Shown: piece by piece, positions 35,730-47,855 of the stretch
How the letters are laid out: every line of letters begins with the position of its first letter
Numbering within the stretch: position 1 is the first letter of the stretch
Assembly (NCBI GenBank): GCA_014925825.1
Contig: JACGCK010000001.1
Location: forward strand, 1,178,001-1,242,000
Direction: 5' to 3'
DNA: 64,000 nucleotides
From: Pholiota molesta
Lineage: Eukaryota; Basidiomycota; Agaricomycetes; Agaricales; Strophariaceae
The notes under the pieces: model-generated
Database searches by the model: none
What the model saw: only the letters and a program-made list of their open reading frames with translations
What the model was told of the DNA's origin: nothing
Translations under genes and position numbers: made by a program

Positions 35730-38644
35730 ATGTCACCCCGAATCGCATCCAGTAGCCAGCTCGCTACCAGCGATGAGACCCCTCTCTTCCAGCCCTCAGA
35801 TCCGGAACAATCGGCCACTATCCGCTTTCTTCAGCAAGTCAATGCCGTCCACGGATTAAACCTGCGCTCTTATTTTGACTTGTACAAATGGTCCGCCGCT
35901 CATCTCGATGCCTTCTGGGGAATGGTTTGGGACGCTACCAATGTCATCGGGGAAAAGGGCGCTCATATCGTAGATAACGGTGCTCTTCCGTCGGCGAATC
36001 CAGTCTGGTGCGCGCATTCCGAGGCAGCGAAAATAAATCCCCGCTTGCCAACCCCGATCTTGTGCAGGTTCGCAGAGGCTCGCGTTAACTGGGCTGAAAA
36101 TATGCTGCGATGCCGTTCAGAAACTAAGTTGGCCCTCATTGAAGCTAGTTGCGTTACGCGTCTCATAATCATGCATGTCAAAGATGGTTGATTGTCGATC
36201 CTTTCATAGCGGAGCCTACCCCAAATGATCCAGTGCCACGTCTGAGGAAAGTCACATACTCTCAGCTATACGCTCTTGTTGCAGATATCGTCTCAGCCCT
36301 TGTTTATCATGGTATCAAGCAAGGAGACCGCGTCGCATCGTACTCATCCAATTGCATTGTGCGTTTCCTCCATCAATCTTCGGTGATACTGTATGGATTC
36401 TTTCTTACCTCATGTTCTATTTCGCAGGAAAATGTGGCTGCCTGTCTCGCGACTTCTGCAATCGGCGGCATTTGGGTCAGCGCGGCTGCTGATTTCGGTC
36501 CTGCTGGTGTCATGGAACGGTATGATGCTTACACGCTTGGCGGTCATTTCATGGGATGTTGATTCGCGAGATAGATTGGAACAAGTTCAACCAAAAATTA
36601 TATTCTCGGTCGACGCTGTCGTGTATGTTGCCATTCTCTTTTCCATGCCCGCCTTCTGTCTTATTTTGACTAAATATATAGGTACAACCATAAAGTTCAT
36701 CCACACCTACCGAAGCTTTCACAACTTCTGGCCGGCCTACCCAATAAAATACCAGATCTCAAAGTTGTCGTCATAAGTGTTCTTAACCAACCCCGAGATC
36801 GTCAATTATGGGACACCGATTGGGTGGGATGGGAAGATTTCGTCAAAGAAGGGCGCCAACACAAGCTTGGCCGTTCGCTGAGTGGAGAGATAAAGTGGAA
36901 CCGAATGGCCTTCGATGCACCCCTTTGGATTCTCTTTAGCAGCGGGACAACCGGTCGACCGAAGTGGGTGTTTGCGAACAGCACTGTTACTGAGCTATCC
37001 TTATGCGAAAGTGTCTAGACCTATAGTTCATCGGGCAGGTGGGATGCTACTGCAGTCCAATAAGGAATTCGCAATATGTGGCGACCTTCGCCCTGACGAC
37101 GTTTTCTTCTACTATACGACAACGTTCGTGCACCTTATGTGAACCCGAGTGTTTCTGACATTGACAGGCTTTCTTTTCCGTCCTCAGGGGATGGATGATG
37201 TGGAATTTCCTCGTTAGTGGGCTCAGTCTTGGCTGCACTTTGGTTCTGTATGATGGAAGCCCACTGCGCGACGTGAGTCTCCTGTGGAAACTGGTCGACG
37301 ATCTTGGCATCACTATTTTTGGAACGAGTGCGAAGTATCTCGACCAACTCTCGGTACGCTGTCTTTCGATCTTCGCGTCGTCAAGCTTTTATAATTGTGG
37401 CCCTTAGAAAAACTATCGGCCTCGGGAACACCACGGCCTTAGAACTTTGCGACACATCTACTCCACTGGTCACCTCTTGCGCCTGCTCTCTTTGACTATG
37501 TCTACCAGCATATCCACCCCAATGTTCTCCTGGGTTCAATAACTGGTATGATCATCTATTTTAAATGACTTTCACTTCTCAAGTTAAGCATTGCTATCCA
37601 TAAGGTGGGACAGACATATGCTCGTTATTCGCTGGGATGTGCTCTGCTCTTCCTGTATTTCGGGGAGAAATTCAATGCCGCATGTTAGGAATGGCAGTGG
37701 AAAGCTTCTCACCTACAGGAAGTCTTAATCCACCCGGCGAAGAGGGCGAACTCGTCTGTGTCAGGCCGTTCCCATGCATGCCTCTTGGTTTCTGGCCTTT
37801 GCCTGGATTCGGTTCAGATAGCGAGGTTGAGGCAGCAAAGTCAAGATCCAAACAGTCATACTTTTCCGAGTTCGAGGGAGTGTGGTGTGAGTAAATTTCC
37901 TATCATCTTTGTGTGAAATACTCATAGGTCGAAGATCATGGCGATCACATTATCATCTCACAATCGAGGCTCGGGAATGGAGGTGGTATTATCATGCTTG
38001 GACGCTCAGATGGCGTGCTGTGAGCTTTAATTTTATACATAGCTTCTTTCCATAGCACGGCAGAAGTTAGCTGATATTTATACCCAGAAACCCCGGTGGC
38101 ATTCGGTTTGGCTCTGCGGAAATCTATGAAGTGCTCGACCTCTGTTTCGCAAGCACGGAGGGGCAATATGCGATCACAGATTACCTGGCCATTGGACAAA
38201 AAACAGACGGAGGCGCGGACGAGAGAGTTGTGTTATTTGTCAAGCTACGGCCTCAACTTGAGCTCACTCCGGAGTTCGAGGCAAAGATCAAGGCGGAAAT
38301 CCGGGCTCGCAGGAGTCCACGGCATGTTCCCGCTCAGGTACGTTGTCCTCGGCCGGATTGAGGTGAGCTTTCCAACTCATTATTTTCCTTTCCTGCCCAT
38401 TTAGATTATTCAAGTGCCGGACATTCCCTATACCCTGAACGGCAAGCGGGTGGAGGTTCTAGTGAAAAAGGTAAGAATGCAAGCATATCATACGGACGCG
38501 CGGCCTCCTCGAGTCTGAGTCAATCGAACACAGATCATCAACGGAGCGCCATTGTCCTCTGTGAACCTGGCAACTCTGTCGAACCCAGAGTGTCTGGAGT
38601 TATACCACAACATTGGAGAGGCATTGCGTCGAGAAACAAATTAA
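35730..38644 (+). CDS. AACS: Acetoacetyl-CoA synthetase (acetoacetate-CoA ligase)
   Basis: Adenylate-forming enzyme that activates acetoacetate to acetoacetyl-CoA with ATP in the cytosol, feeding sterol or lipid synthesis. Start MSPRIASSSQLATSDETPLF; then INPRLPTPILCRFAEARVNW, ENVAACLATSAIGGIWVSAA, the P-loop SSGTTGRPK, PIVHRAGGMLL, GWMMWNFLVSGLSLGCTLVL, GTSAKYLDQLS, GGTDICSLFAG, GVWYHGDHIII, NPGGIRFGSAEIYEVL and the catalytic-Lys region YTLNGKRVEVLVKKIINGA. Thirteen or so exons, all in frame. One intron ends at an AG eight bases beyond the first AG (GTCGAAG then ATCATGGCG) to give GVWYHGD. The length fits the full-length family (roughly 650-700 residues). Confidence 0.95.
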
Positions 38645-39017
38645 ACAGGCGAAAATATATATTTAATTGCTGCTGTGCATGTCTTGCCAGATATTTATCG
38701 CGAGCCACGAGGCGTTGAATAGGTACGAATGGGGAGATCAAGCCTGCGTGAGAACTGATGCGGGGGTGCAATATTAGAGATGTGGCTGTGCTTTTCTGCC
38801 TCGAGGCGCTGATAACTCCGCGTGTTCGCACCCGTTCTCCCATTCTTCAGGTCGGCTTAGGGGCCGAATGAAAACTTGCGAGGTTTCTTTCCGACCTCGC
38901 TGCAGCTGCGTTTTCTACAGGACACTGGCTGGCCTTCCGCGCTCTTAATCACGCCTTCAACGCCCCCTGTTCCGGGTTCATGTTTGCCGCGTGTACTTCA
39001 TTGTCTTCCCGTTTATC
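38645..39017. other. Intergenic, synthetase 3' flank
   Basis: 373 bp between plus-strand genes. Nothing recognised. Confidence 0.4.
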
Positions 39018-40298
39018 ATGTCGCCTTCCGCAATGCAAGCCAACCCTCGCACAAGTCCGCCCGCATCCTCTAGAGCTCGCATGTCGCTGTTTACCATTAT
39101 TCGGACGTCTATCTATGGTTCGTTAATCTCTCATTCTACGGGTGGCATCGTTAGCTAAATGTCGGATTAGGCACTGTAATGCTGTTTACTGTCATATGCC
39201 TGGCGATGGCAGGCCACTTTCAGTCGCTGTTGGCCTCCTCGGACCTCAGTGAGTAGCATCCTAAACGTCTTCTGTCGATAATGGAGCTCATCCGACATCG
39301 ACCTCTCTCAGCTCGTTTTATCCCGTTCGCCATCTTTGTCTGCTCCGCGAGCTTGCTTATTTTTCTCGTCCTGTCAGTCAAACACGTTTCTTTCTACATG
39401 TGTTTTTGTTGACCCCTCATTCTTCGACAGCCTTTCATTCAGTTTCTTTCTTCGAGGGAGGAACCCAATATCTACTAGGATTGAATTAGCCTGCTTGGGG
39501 TTGGCCGGTATATTTTGGCTTGGTGAGTAACTCCATGGTAACCTCAAATTGCCTTCGCTCATTATTTCCGTAGTTCTTGGTGTTTTTCTGGCAACATCCG
39601 ATGCTCAGAATGCCGATGTTGAGTGCTTTACTGCGGGCGATACGGCCACACCATTGGATAGCGAGCTTGCCAGCTGTAAGTAATAAGTTGGATGACAATT
39701 TCCGCATTTGTTAATCAAACCACAGTTCATACCGACCAGTATCAGGCGATGTACCGGGTACTCATGACATTTTCGTTAATGAACACTGCTCTAGGTATGT
39801 AATGCTGTTGTTTTCTGTGAGACAACTTCCATTGATAATATTCTAGTTTTATTCGCCTGTTTCGGACTGCTCTTCCTTGCCGTTCGGAGACATCGCAAAG
39901 GCGATCAACACATGTGGCACGGTCCAGTCACATCGTGTGCTTGGTTTAACAACTACGATAGCTCCAAGCCGACACGGGCGAACACAAGCAGCTCAAGTAT
40001 CCTTCCTGTCGCTTCCGCGCATATGGGTAAAAACGTCTATACCGAAAAGTACACTGAAAAACCAGAAAAGAGATCTGGTTCAAGACGCGAGCGCCAATAC
40101 CCAACTTCTTCAACGCGTCCCTACCAATCGCGAAACCCTTACCCAGCACCTCCGCCAAAGACGACATCTCCAGGTAGATATCAAAGGCAGGGCTCTGGAA
40201 GCTCGCCACGGAATGGGTCAGCGACTGTGGCTGATCTGGAAAACGGTGGAATGCTCAACCCGTACAGCAGAGGGCCTGCGCGTGGTTCTCCCCGTTGA
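39018..40298 (+). CDS. Four-helix membrane protein, MARVEL-like (first of three in tandem)
   Basis: Six or so exons give a Ser/Pro-rich N-terminus (MSPSAMQANPRTSPPASSRA), then four predicted membrane segments: YGTVMLFTVICLAMAG, FIPFAIFVCSASLLIFLV, ELACLGLAGIFWLG, and LMNTALVLFACFGLLFLAV. A long Pro/Ser/Tyr/Arg cytosolic tail ends GRGPARGSPR-like. A short acidic loop with a Cys (DVECFTAGD) sits between helices 3 and 4. This layout matches fungal MARVEL-domain proteins of the plasma membrane; no single residue motif proves it. The next two genes on the same strand are also small multi-helix membrane proteins. Confidence 0.75.
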
Positions 40299-40712
40299 TT
40301 TATCATAATGTAGATTTAGTATTTGTAGGATTTTCTTCTTCATTTTTATTCATGATGGGAAACGGTGTAGATAGTAGTATATTTCATGAAATCATCCTGT
40401 ACATTAGGCAGTGCGTATACTTACGGAACGTTACGGATAATACAAGCCAAGCTGAGTTTATTCTGAGAAATGAACATTATCGTGCAATGAAAGAACAGAT
40501 CACATGCCGTAACGTCATAAACTATGCCCGCTTAGGGGAAAGGTCCAGCTCTCCTGGGATTTATTGCTGAGCGAATAGTCCGTTTGCACAGGTTTACCGC
40601 CTTCCACTTACTCACCTTCATATTAAAACCTCTAAACCGATACCCTTTCTCTTTCCCTCTATCACCACATCGACCTATACCACACTGTCCCTAGAAATTC
40701 AACTTCCAGATC
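40299..40712. other. Intergenic between membrane-protein genes 1 and 2
   Basis: 414 bp. Nothing recognised beyond an AT-rich 3' flank. Confidence 0.4.
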
Positions 40713-41906
40713 ATGACCGTCCGGTTTGGGAATAATAGATTGGGATTCTACAGTAGTTCTCCTCTATGAATCCATCGCACTGAATGTATTATCTGATTCC
40801 AATCTTTTGCTTTCAGTTGCGGTGTTTATCCTCTCAGGTACTTTACAGACTGATGAACACACGCCTTGATCTTCGTCTAAGCCGATCGCTTCAGGGACTG
40901 TTCTAGGATTGGCAGCCAATTTTGCGAACATCTTCCTTCCTCATCTACATCGTGCGTCCTTTAGCGGTCTACGCATAGCCTTGGAGGGATTTAACTAACT
41001 GTGGATGTCTACAGCGAACTTTATTATTTTTGCCCTCGTCGTTCCTTCGGTCACAATATTCGCCTTTTTACTGACGTCAGTGATAACTTCCACTTCAACA
41101 TTGATCCCGAATTCATGATGGGTTTTATAGGTTACAATGGGCTACACCTCAAACGGAAGCGATTACATTGTTCATTCTGGGAGTGTTCTGGCTCTGTGAG
41201 TTCGAGTTCTATGCTTTTTGTATTTGCAATCATTCATGTTGATATATTGTGCATCATCTTAGCAATGGGTGCATGGTCAACGTATGTCTTCATTCCTCGA
41301 TGGACCATCGAACTAGAACAAACTGAACCAACTCAAACAGTGATGTTATCGGCCCTCTTCAATGTGATGCTCTGGGAGGTCAGAAAACGGCAGCGAAGAA
41401 TGGCGGTCAGAGTACGTGATCCATAACACATAAATGTTCGCCATGCCCCGTTTTCTAACGACAGCAACCGTTATTTCTCATCAGCAAACTTTCAAGCATA
41501 TTGTTATGAGATGAAAGTAATCCAAGCATTCTCATGGGCATTGTTTATCATGTTCGTATTTGCCTTGTGGGTCTTGTTCAAGTCGTTGCCCAGGCAGAGA
41601 GATTTGGTCGGTACAGAATCTGGCACGAACCCATTCGAGGTAAGACCTCAAACCTTGCCCTTATCAAACCAATATTTACTTGGTTCTTCAGAGCTTCCAT
41701 GGTTCGGTGAAATGCCAGGATATTATAACACCCATGCCCAAGGTGGTGGCGCTCCGATGATGGGTTACCCCCCTGCTGGAGGCTATGGTCCTCCAGGATT
41801 CCCTTACGGATACCCCCATCCAAATCCAGGACATTCCATTATGATCCAGCCAGGCATGAATGGCGCACCGCCTACCATTACCCAAATACCCATTTCAACC
41901 GTTTGA
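40713..41906 (+). CDS. Four-helix membrane protein, MARVEL-like (second in tandem), possible frameshift
   Basis: From MTVRFGNNRLGFY, short exons give helices AVFILSGTVLGLAANFANIF, FIIFALVVPSVTIFAFLL, AITLFILGVFWLSMGAWSTY and the last one AFSWALFIMFVFALWVLF. A Gly/Pro/Tyr-rich tail follows (GYPPAGGYGPPGFPYGYPHP) ending TQIPISTV. Intron 4 uses a GTCAGT donor that splits a Thr codon. Between LFNVMLWE and SENGSEEWRSDNRYFSSAN the frame moves by one base near 41378-41385, which one extra G would explain; an unrecognised intron is the alternative. The function is inferred only from topology. Confidence 0.72.
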
Positions 41907-42186
41907 AGACATGACTCAAACGCTATTTTACCGACCACGTAGACGGACTATTTTACGAATTGCCACGTCTTTGCGATGCTATCCGAAGCAAGGCTATCAT
42001 ATCTTGTAACTCTTACAAAACTTTATGCGTTTCACCTTACGTTTGGGAAATCGATGCAATGCCTCATGTTGTTAACTACATGCACTTTCCTCGTGTATCA
42101 TATCATTTAATATCCTGGGCTTAGATTTATAGGCTGTGTTATATCCTAGGTTGTTCAATACTATCTTCTAGACAGCACGAATCGAA

Positions 42187-42840
42187 ATGGCACTCTTCAG
42201 CACAAATCCCATACGATCTGCCGCTACTGGTAACTCAAGCTTCTGCAAGCGTATCAGTTCATCGAACTGAAGTCTGCTCGTTTTATAGCAGCCATCGTTG
42301 TTTGCATCGCACATTTCGGGACGATGCTCCTAACTTCTCTGCGTACGCTTGACATCGTTCTATTCCCAGTATCTTCCAGTGACCCAACGGCTTCTTATCA
42401 TATAGATGCATTTCAGCTGACCCAAACGTCAATCGCGATTCTGTCCATTTCGGCACTTTTATTTATGTATGTGAGCGTATTTCAACTGTGATTGAGAGGT
42501 AATTGAGATTGTCATGTATTACAGGATTATGATGCACCATAAGATGGATGGCCGCTTTATGAACCAGACACAGGAAGAGATGGCAGTCATCGGAATCTTT
42601 GCTTTGCTATGGGTCGGTTGGTATTCAACATGTATTGCAATCTTTCGATGACAGCTAATAAATGTGCATATGATACCAGCTTTCCTCGTCGGGTACAAGG
42701 GGATCACCAGCAAGCATGGCGGAAACAGCGCCACCACTGACCTTGGGACCCCACAATCGTCGCAAGAATATTCTGGCTGGGGTGATCCTTGTGCAAAAGG
42801 CGATGCGTACTGCATTTACGAAGAATACACATATTTCTAG
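42187..42840 (+). CDS. Small membrane protein (third in tandem)
   Basis: Exons splice from MALFSTNPIRSAATA through helices AAIVVCIAHFGTMLLTSL, SIAILSISALLFMIMMHH and MAVIGIFALLWVAFLVGYKG to a polar tail (NSATTDLGTPQSSQEYSGWG, then a Cys pair, CAKGDAYC) and a stop at 42838. Three membrane segments are clear, a fourth is doubtful, so it may be a shortened MARVEL relative. The last intron uses a weak GTTGGT donor. It follows the second membrane gene by 280 bp. Confidence 0.65.
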
Positions 42841-43446
42841 ACAGTTTCGGCTCGGTGGTAGATCTTTGGGACAGGCCCATTATCAGCCATTATCATCTAG
42901 ACTTTGTCGTTTGCCGTTCTAGAGAATGTTAATTTATGCACCCCCAAATGTTCAGATCCCAAAGAGTGCGAGTAGACAAGTATTCAGAGACAGTCCCACG
43001 AGATGTACGTGGCAGAAATTCTTCGAACCCAGAACATGAGGCCGCCCAAGATATCACGTCTGCGGTGCAAGTGCGCAAAGAATCCTCGAGGACGCTTGAT
43101 GGACGCCGATTTTTTTCTTTGTTCTGTATTTGCTCTGGGGCATGCGGTGCATGGTAAGGATGCAGCTGTGGGCGGTCCTCGGATCATAGGACGCGGCCAA
43201 GATAGCTCAGTGCGCTGCCAGGTGTGTGGTGAATGTCAAGCGCTCGGATTCAGACAGAAATGGATCATGTAATGTGATTTCGGTCATTCCCGTCGGCACT
43301 GCTCATTAACTGCGTTTAGCAGTCACCGCTGACTCGTCGACGCCCCCGCCTTCCTCCACCACTCTTGGCTTTCCATCCAATCTCACCATCCAGTCCCCCC
43401 ATCCCCTGCGCGTATATTTGAATCGAAATTATCTAGTATTTCCGTT
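42841..43446. other. Intergenic between membrane protein and UBC8
   Basis: 606 bp. Open frames at 42936-43157 and 43003-43272 overlap each other and lack protein-like composition; I left them out. The 3' part is the UBC8 promoter, with a C-rich patch near 43340-43410. Confidence 0.4.
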
Positions 43447-44340
43447 ATGATGCGTCCTGCCCATTATATTGCCTCTGCCTGTACTGACTGTTGTCTTATC
43501 TCTACGCTAATCCCAGCAGACGCCGTATCGAGACGGATGTTATGAAGATGTGCGGCCTGCCTCTTTACCCTCCCTTTGGATGTCCTGTCTTATTTTCTAC
43601 TTTTCTAGGCTGATGTCAGATTACGAGGTTTCCCTCGTCAACGATAATATGCAAGAGTTTTACGTCCGCTTCTATGGTCCTGCAGAAAGTAGGCTACCTC
43701 CTTCTACTTGTGCAACTCTGTGGCGTATATCCTTACTTTTGGACCTGTAGCTCCATTTGCAGGCGGTGTGTGGAAGATTCACGTCGAGCTTCCGGACCAA
43801 TACCCGTTCAAATCCCCCAGCATTGGATTTATGAACAAAATATTCCACCCGAATATTGATGAACTGTAAGCCTTATTCCTCCATTATCATAGAGAGCAGC
43901 GTTGGCTTATTATGACCGGCCAGGAGTGGTTCTGTCTGTCTCGATGTTATCAATCAGACCTGGTCACCGATGTTTGGTGGGTTTGGGACTCGATTGATTC
44001 TTCTCTCCAGGGAGGTTTATTAACCGAATGATGCGCTTATAGATATGATCAACATCTTTGAGGTGTTCTTGCCCCAATTACTCCGATACCCAAATCCCAA
44101 CGATCCTCTAAATGGCGAGGCAGCGGCCCTTCTTATGCGCCATCCTAAAGAGTACGAGGCGAAGGTGAAAGGTACGGTTCTTCATATTCTAGACTGCTCC
44201 TTGTATGCTCATTGTGCACTTCAGAGTATGTACAGAGGTATGCTACGAAGGAGGCGGCCGATGCTGCGACCGATAGCAAAGAAGAAGATGACGATGATGT
44301 GGAAATGAGCGACATTGGTAGCATCAGCGATGGAGAGTGA
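43447..44340 (+). CDS. UBC8: Ubiquitin-conjugating enzyme E2 (Ubc8/UBE2H)
   Basis: E2 enzyme; in yeast Ubc8 works with the GID ligase to degrade gluconeogenic enzymes. Exons give [73 protein letters not shown], the catalytic-Cys segment [20 protein letters not shown], then [20 protein letters not shown] and an acidic tail ([19 protein letters not shown]) typical of this subfamily. The first exon is uncertain: ATG ATG at 43447 can join RRRIETD through an intron ending at 43519 if one G is missing at its donor (about 43454). Later exons are clean. Confidence 0.9.
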
Positions 44341-44651
44341 AGTTGGGCATTAGTGCATCACCATCTTCGCCCTTCCCTTCATCATTTTGCGCTGAAACAT
44401 TAGATACCCTTGTATGTGCGCCATTTCGTCAAGCCCTTCCTTCTGCCTTTCTATGTAATTTACCAATTTGTACTATATCACCCCACACTTTACATGTTTG
44501 CACTAATCCTTGGTCAAAGCAGCTTTCTTCATGCTTGGAATTTTTGTGTCATTACAGATTGTACAATATATAGGTTGAGAACTGTGACGTGAGGATGAGA
44601 ACGAAAAAGTACAAATACACGAGAGAGAATATATATCCAGTATCAAATAAT
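44341..44651. other. Convergent 3' flanks UBC8 / THOC5
   Basis: 311 bp between convergent stops. Nothing recognised. Confidence 0.4.
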
Positions 44652-45480
44652 TTAGCCAGGCAATTCACTGCCTGAACCAGGTATTGGTTGCACCAGTTCG
44701 TCAACTTTCTTTTGGATTTCGGATGCAGTCTTGCAGAAGGGGAATGGAGTTACTATGCGGGGAAGTGCGGACAATGCGAGACCAACATACCTTCATAAGG
44801 AGATCGATTTGTGTTTTGACGTTGTCCATTGTAGTAAGTTTGGATTTGCTCTGCTTGAGAAGGTCTTCTTTCTGTTGCAGGAGTTCCTTCTTTTTGAGAT
44901 CGAGTCTAGATTGGGATTGTCGGCGTTAGCGTTTGAAAAAGAGAACATGTGATAATGAAAACTTCATACCGTTGGCGTTCCGCGAGCTCAAAACTGAGAC
45001 GATTGAGCATTAATTGGTGCTCGTTCGAGAGAACTTCTTCAGTGCGGGCTTCCTCAGGAGCCAGCCGCTTAAACTCATCCAGATTATATAACGGGATGTC
45101 CTGGTACATTGAGCTGTATAAGGACGCATTCAGCGCACAGCTCACATGCAAAGAACCGACAAACAAACGCACGCAAATTGTCGACACTTTTCAATCTCGC
45201 GTTCTAAATGGCGCTTTTCGTAGAGCAGATTTTGGAGGTTGAGGTGGGACTGGTCCATCTCCTGCCTGGCGGCCGCCGTCTCGTCCTTTTTCAGGCGCGT
45301 TGCGGTATTCGCCGCGCGGTAGAGCGACTTTAGGCGCCCAATCAAGGCCATGGCGCGGATGTGCATGGCGGCGGTGTCCTGCTGAAGGTAGGAAGGGGAG
45401 ACAAGGTCGCGCAGCTTGTCGAGGACATCATCTGGGGATGGTGGGAGGCCGGTGTCGTGGCCTTGGTCGTTTGTGTGCAT
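44652..45480 (-). CDS. THOC5: THO complex subunit THOC5-like
   Basis: THO couples transcription with mRNA export in the nucleus. ATG 45480 reads MHTNDQGHDTGLPPSPDDVL, then LKSLYRAANTATRLKKDETA, the family hallmark NLLYEKRHLEREIEKCRQFA, SMYQDIPLYNLDEFKRLAPE, NEHQLMLNRLSFELAERQR and LDLKKKELLQQKEDLLKQSK, ending VQPIPGSGSELPG. The whole protein is mostly coiled coil. It is a short fungal version covering only the N-terminal half of animal THOC5. Introns are in frame. The frame is open upstream of 45480 for a further 20 or so codons but has no ATG, so I chose this start. Confidence 0.88.
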
Positions 45481-45708
45481 GGCGGGTGAGAGAAGGGACC
45501 GGGCTGTTCGGAAGGGGTTGCTCGTCGCGAGACCCGGCGTGGGTAACAATGACCGGAGATGAACGGGCCGAGGCGAGTGATGATAAGATTACGAATGGCG
45601 TTGCTGACTACGAGTTTATCCACGACATCATCACGTCTCATTTAACCGGTGCATTTCCTTCTTCCTTTCTCCCATCTTCGCTCACCCCCATCCTTGCAAC
45701 CCACAGCC
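45481..45708. promoter_or_regulatory. Divergent promoter THOC5 / ZWF1
   Basis: 228 bp between start codons. CT-rich toward ZWF1 (45650-45700). No specific element called. Confidence 0.35.
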
Positions 45709-47671
45709 ATGCCTCGCGAACGCTCGATGTCGGGGACTATCCCCTCTATGGAGACATCTCACGATGAGCTCAAGGACAACACCATCATAGCAGGTCCGTG
45801 CATATCATTGTGATTTGACCCACGCTGATCTTATCTTCAGTACTCGGTGCATCTGGCGACCTTGCAAAGAAAAAGGCGATTAGTCGTTTTGCCTTCGGTA
45901 TGGAGCTCTATCTGACAGTTCATTATCTATAGACGTTCCCCGCGCTTTTTGCCCTCTATCGTCAGGGATTCCTCCCTCGCGGCTGTAAAATTGTCGGCTA
46001 TGCTAGGACGAAGATGGACCGGCCGGAGTTCGAGAAACGTGCAACCTCCTACATCAAGGGCATTGATGAGAACAAGGAGACTGCCAACGCCGTCGAGTCC
46101 TTCAAGACGATTCTCTCCTATATATCTGGATCGTATGAGGATGGTGCCGCCTTCGATGCTCTCAGAGAGCATATTGAGAGCATCGAGGCGTCCTACCAGT
46201 CCAAGGAGCGTAACCGCATCTTCTACCTGGCTCTCCCTCCCACTGTCTTCATTCCCGTGTCCAAAAACCTAAAGGAGCACTGCTACAACTCCAAGGCTGG
46301 TGTCAATCGCATTATCATCGAGAAGCCATTCGGCAGTGATCTCGAGTCTGCGCGTGAGCTCCTCAGCAACGTCAAGCAATACTGGACCGAGGACGAGACG
46401 TTCCGTATTGATCATTACCTTGGCAAGGAAATGGTAAAGAATCTTTTGGTACTCCGATTCGCCAATATCGCGTTGGGAGCCGCATGGGATAAAAACTCGA
46501 TCAGCAGTGTCCAAATCACCCTGAAGGAACCTTTTGGAACCGAAGGCCGTGGAGGCTATTTCGACGAATTCGGCATCATCCGCGATGTCATGCAAAACCG
46601 TGAGTGACCGTTCTGCCTTGAAATATTGATGGCCGGCTTGATTTGAGAGCAACGGTTATTAGATTTGCTCCAGGTGCTGAGTATCTTAACCATGGAGCGC
46701 CCGGTTTCATTCGCGGCAGAGGATATTCGCGACGAAAAGGTCTGATGAGTCCTTCTCGCGTGCTATTTTTAGAAACTTATCAGGCGCGCTTCCACCGAAT
46801 ACAGGTGAAGGTGCTCCGCTGCATTCCACCTATTGAGACGAACGACGTCCTGTTGGGACAATACGTCGCCGCCAATGGCAAGCCAGGATATCTCGATGAT
46901 GAAACTGTTCCTCCCAATTCTACGTGCCCAACATTCGCGGCCACAACGTTGTGGATCCACAACCCAAGATGGGAAGGTGTGCCTTTCATCCTCAAAGCCG
47001 GAAAAGGTAAATCAAAAGTGTGCTGAATTTTTATCGATAACTGATCAAAAACACGTAAAGCCCTCAACGAAAGTAAAGTCGAGGTCCGCATCCAGTTTAA
47101 GGATGTGACCCAGGGTATCTTCAAGGACATCGCACGCAATGAACTTGTCATCCGCATTCAGCCCAACGAAGCCATATATTTGAAACTGAACTCAAAGACA
47201 CCAGGATTGTACACTCGGGCTATCCCCACGGAAATGGATCTGACATATAAGCGGCGTTTTGTGGAAGTCAAGATTCCTGAGGCTTACGAGGCTCTCATTC
47301 TTGATACTCTCCGCGGAGACCACTCCAATTTCGTTCGCCACGATGAGTTGGATGTCGCTTGGAAGGTGGGTGGAAGCTGAACAGATGGTCAAGTTGCTTG
47401 ATAACTAAACGTGCGTTCTGTCGCCATAGATCTTCACACCTATTCTTCATTGGATCGATGGCAAAAACGGTGCCCGTCCCCGCCCCGTGCCATATCCCTA
47501 CGGATCACGAGGACCCAAAGAATTGGAGGCTTTCATTGCGAAATATGGTTACAGTCGAAATGCTGATGCATAGTATGTCATATTTTCACTAAACCTCTTT
47601 TTTTTGACGTTTATCTCACACATTTCATTTTTTTTAGCTTCTGGCCTGTCACTAACTTGGCTGCTCTGTAA
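45709..47671 (+). CDS. ZWF1: Glucose-6-phosphate 1-dehydrogenase
   Basis: First, NADPH-forming step of the oxidative pentose phosphate pathway, cytosolic. Exon 1 starts [20 protein letters not shown]; then the NADP loop [50 protein letters not shown], the active-site signature [49 protein letters not shown] and the C-terminal [20 protein letters not shown] and [10 protein letters not shown]. The second intron (45876-45932) starts with GC, not GT (AAAAAG|GCGATT), yet joins KKK to TFPALF perfectly. All other introns are GT-AG and in frame. Confidence 0.97.
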
Positions 47672-47855
47672 TCAACCAATTTATCCGTGTACTAGTATTG
47701 AGTCTATAGAAATGGTATTGTAGTACGTTTCTACTACTCTGCTTGGTGCATCAAGCTCGGCCACGAGCAGTAAATTTCGGTTATCGGCGTCCAGAAGATG
47801 AATGAAATGCAGGGATATATTATAAGGTTTAATACAAAGGTTATATCTGCGCGTT

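Noticed and set aside
42936..43272. Overlapping open frames upstream of UBC8
   Set aside because: They overlap on both strands, lack conserved features, and do not join by splicing to either neighbour.
45481..45549. Longer THOC5 N-terminus reading LLPTPGLATSNPF
   Set aside because: The frame is open but has no ATG before the first in-frame stop upstream.
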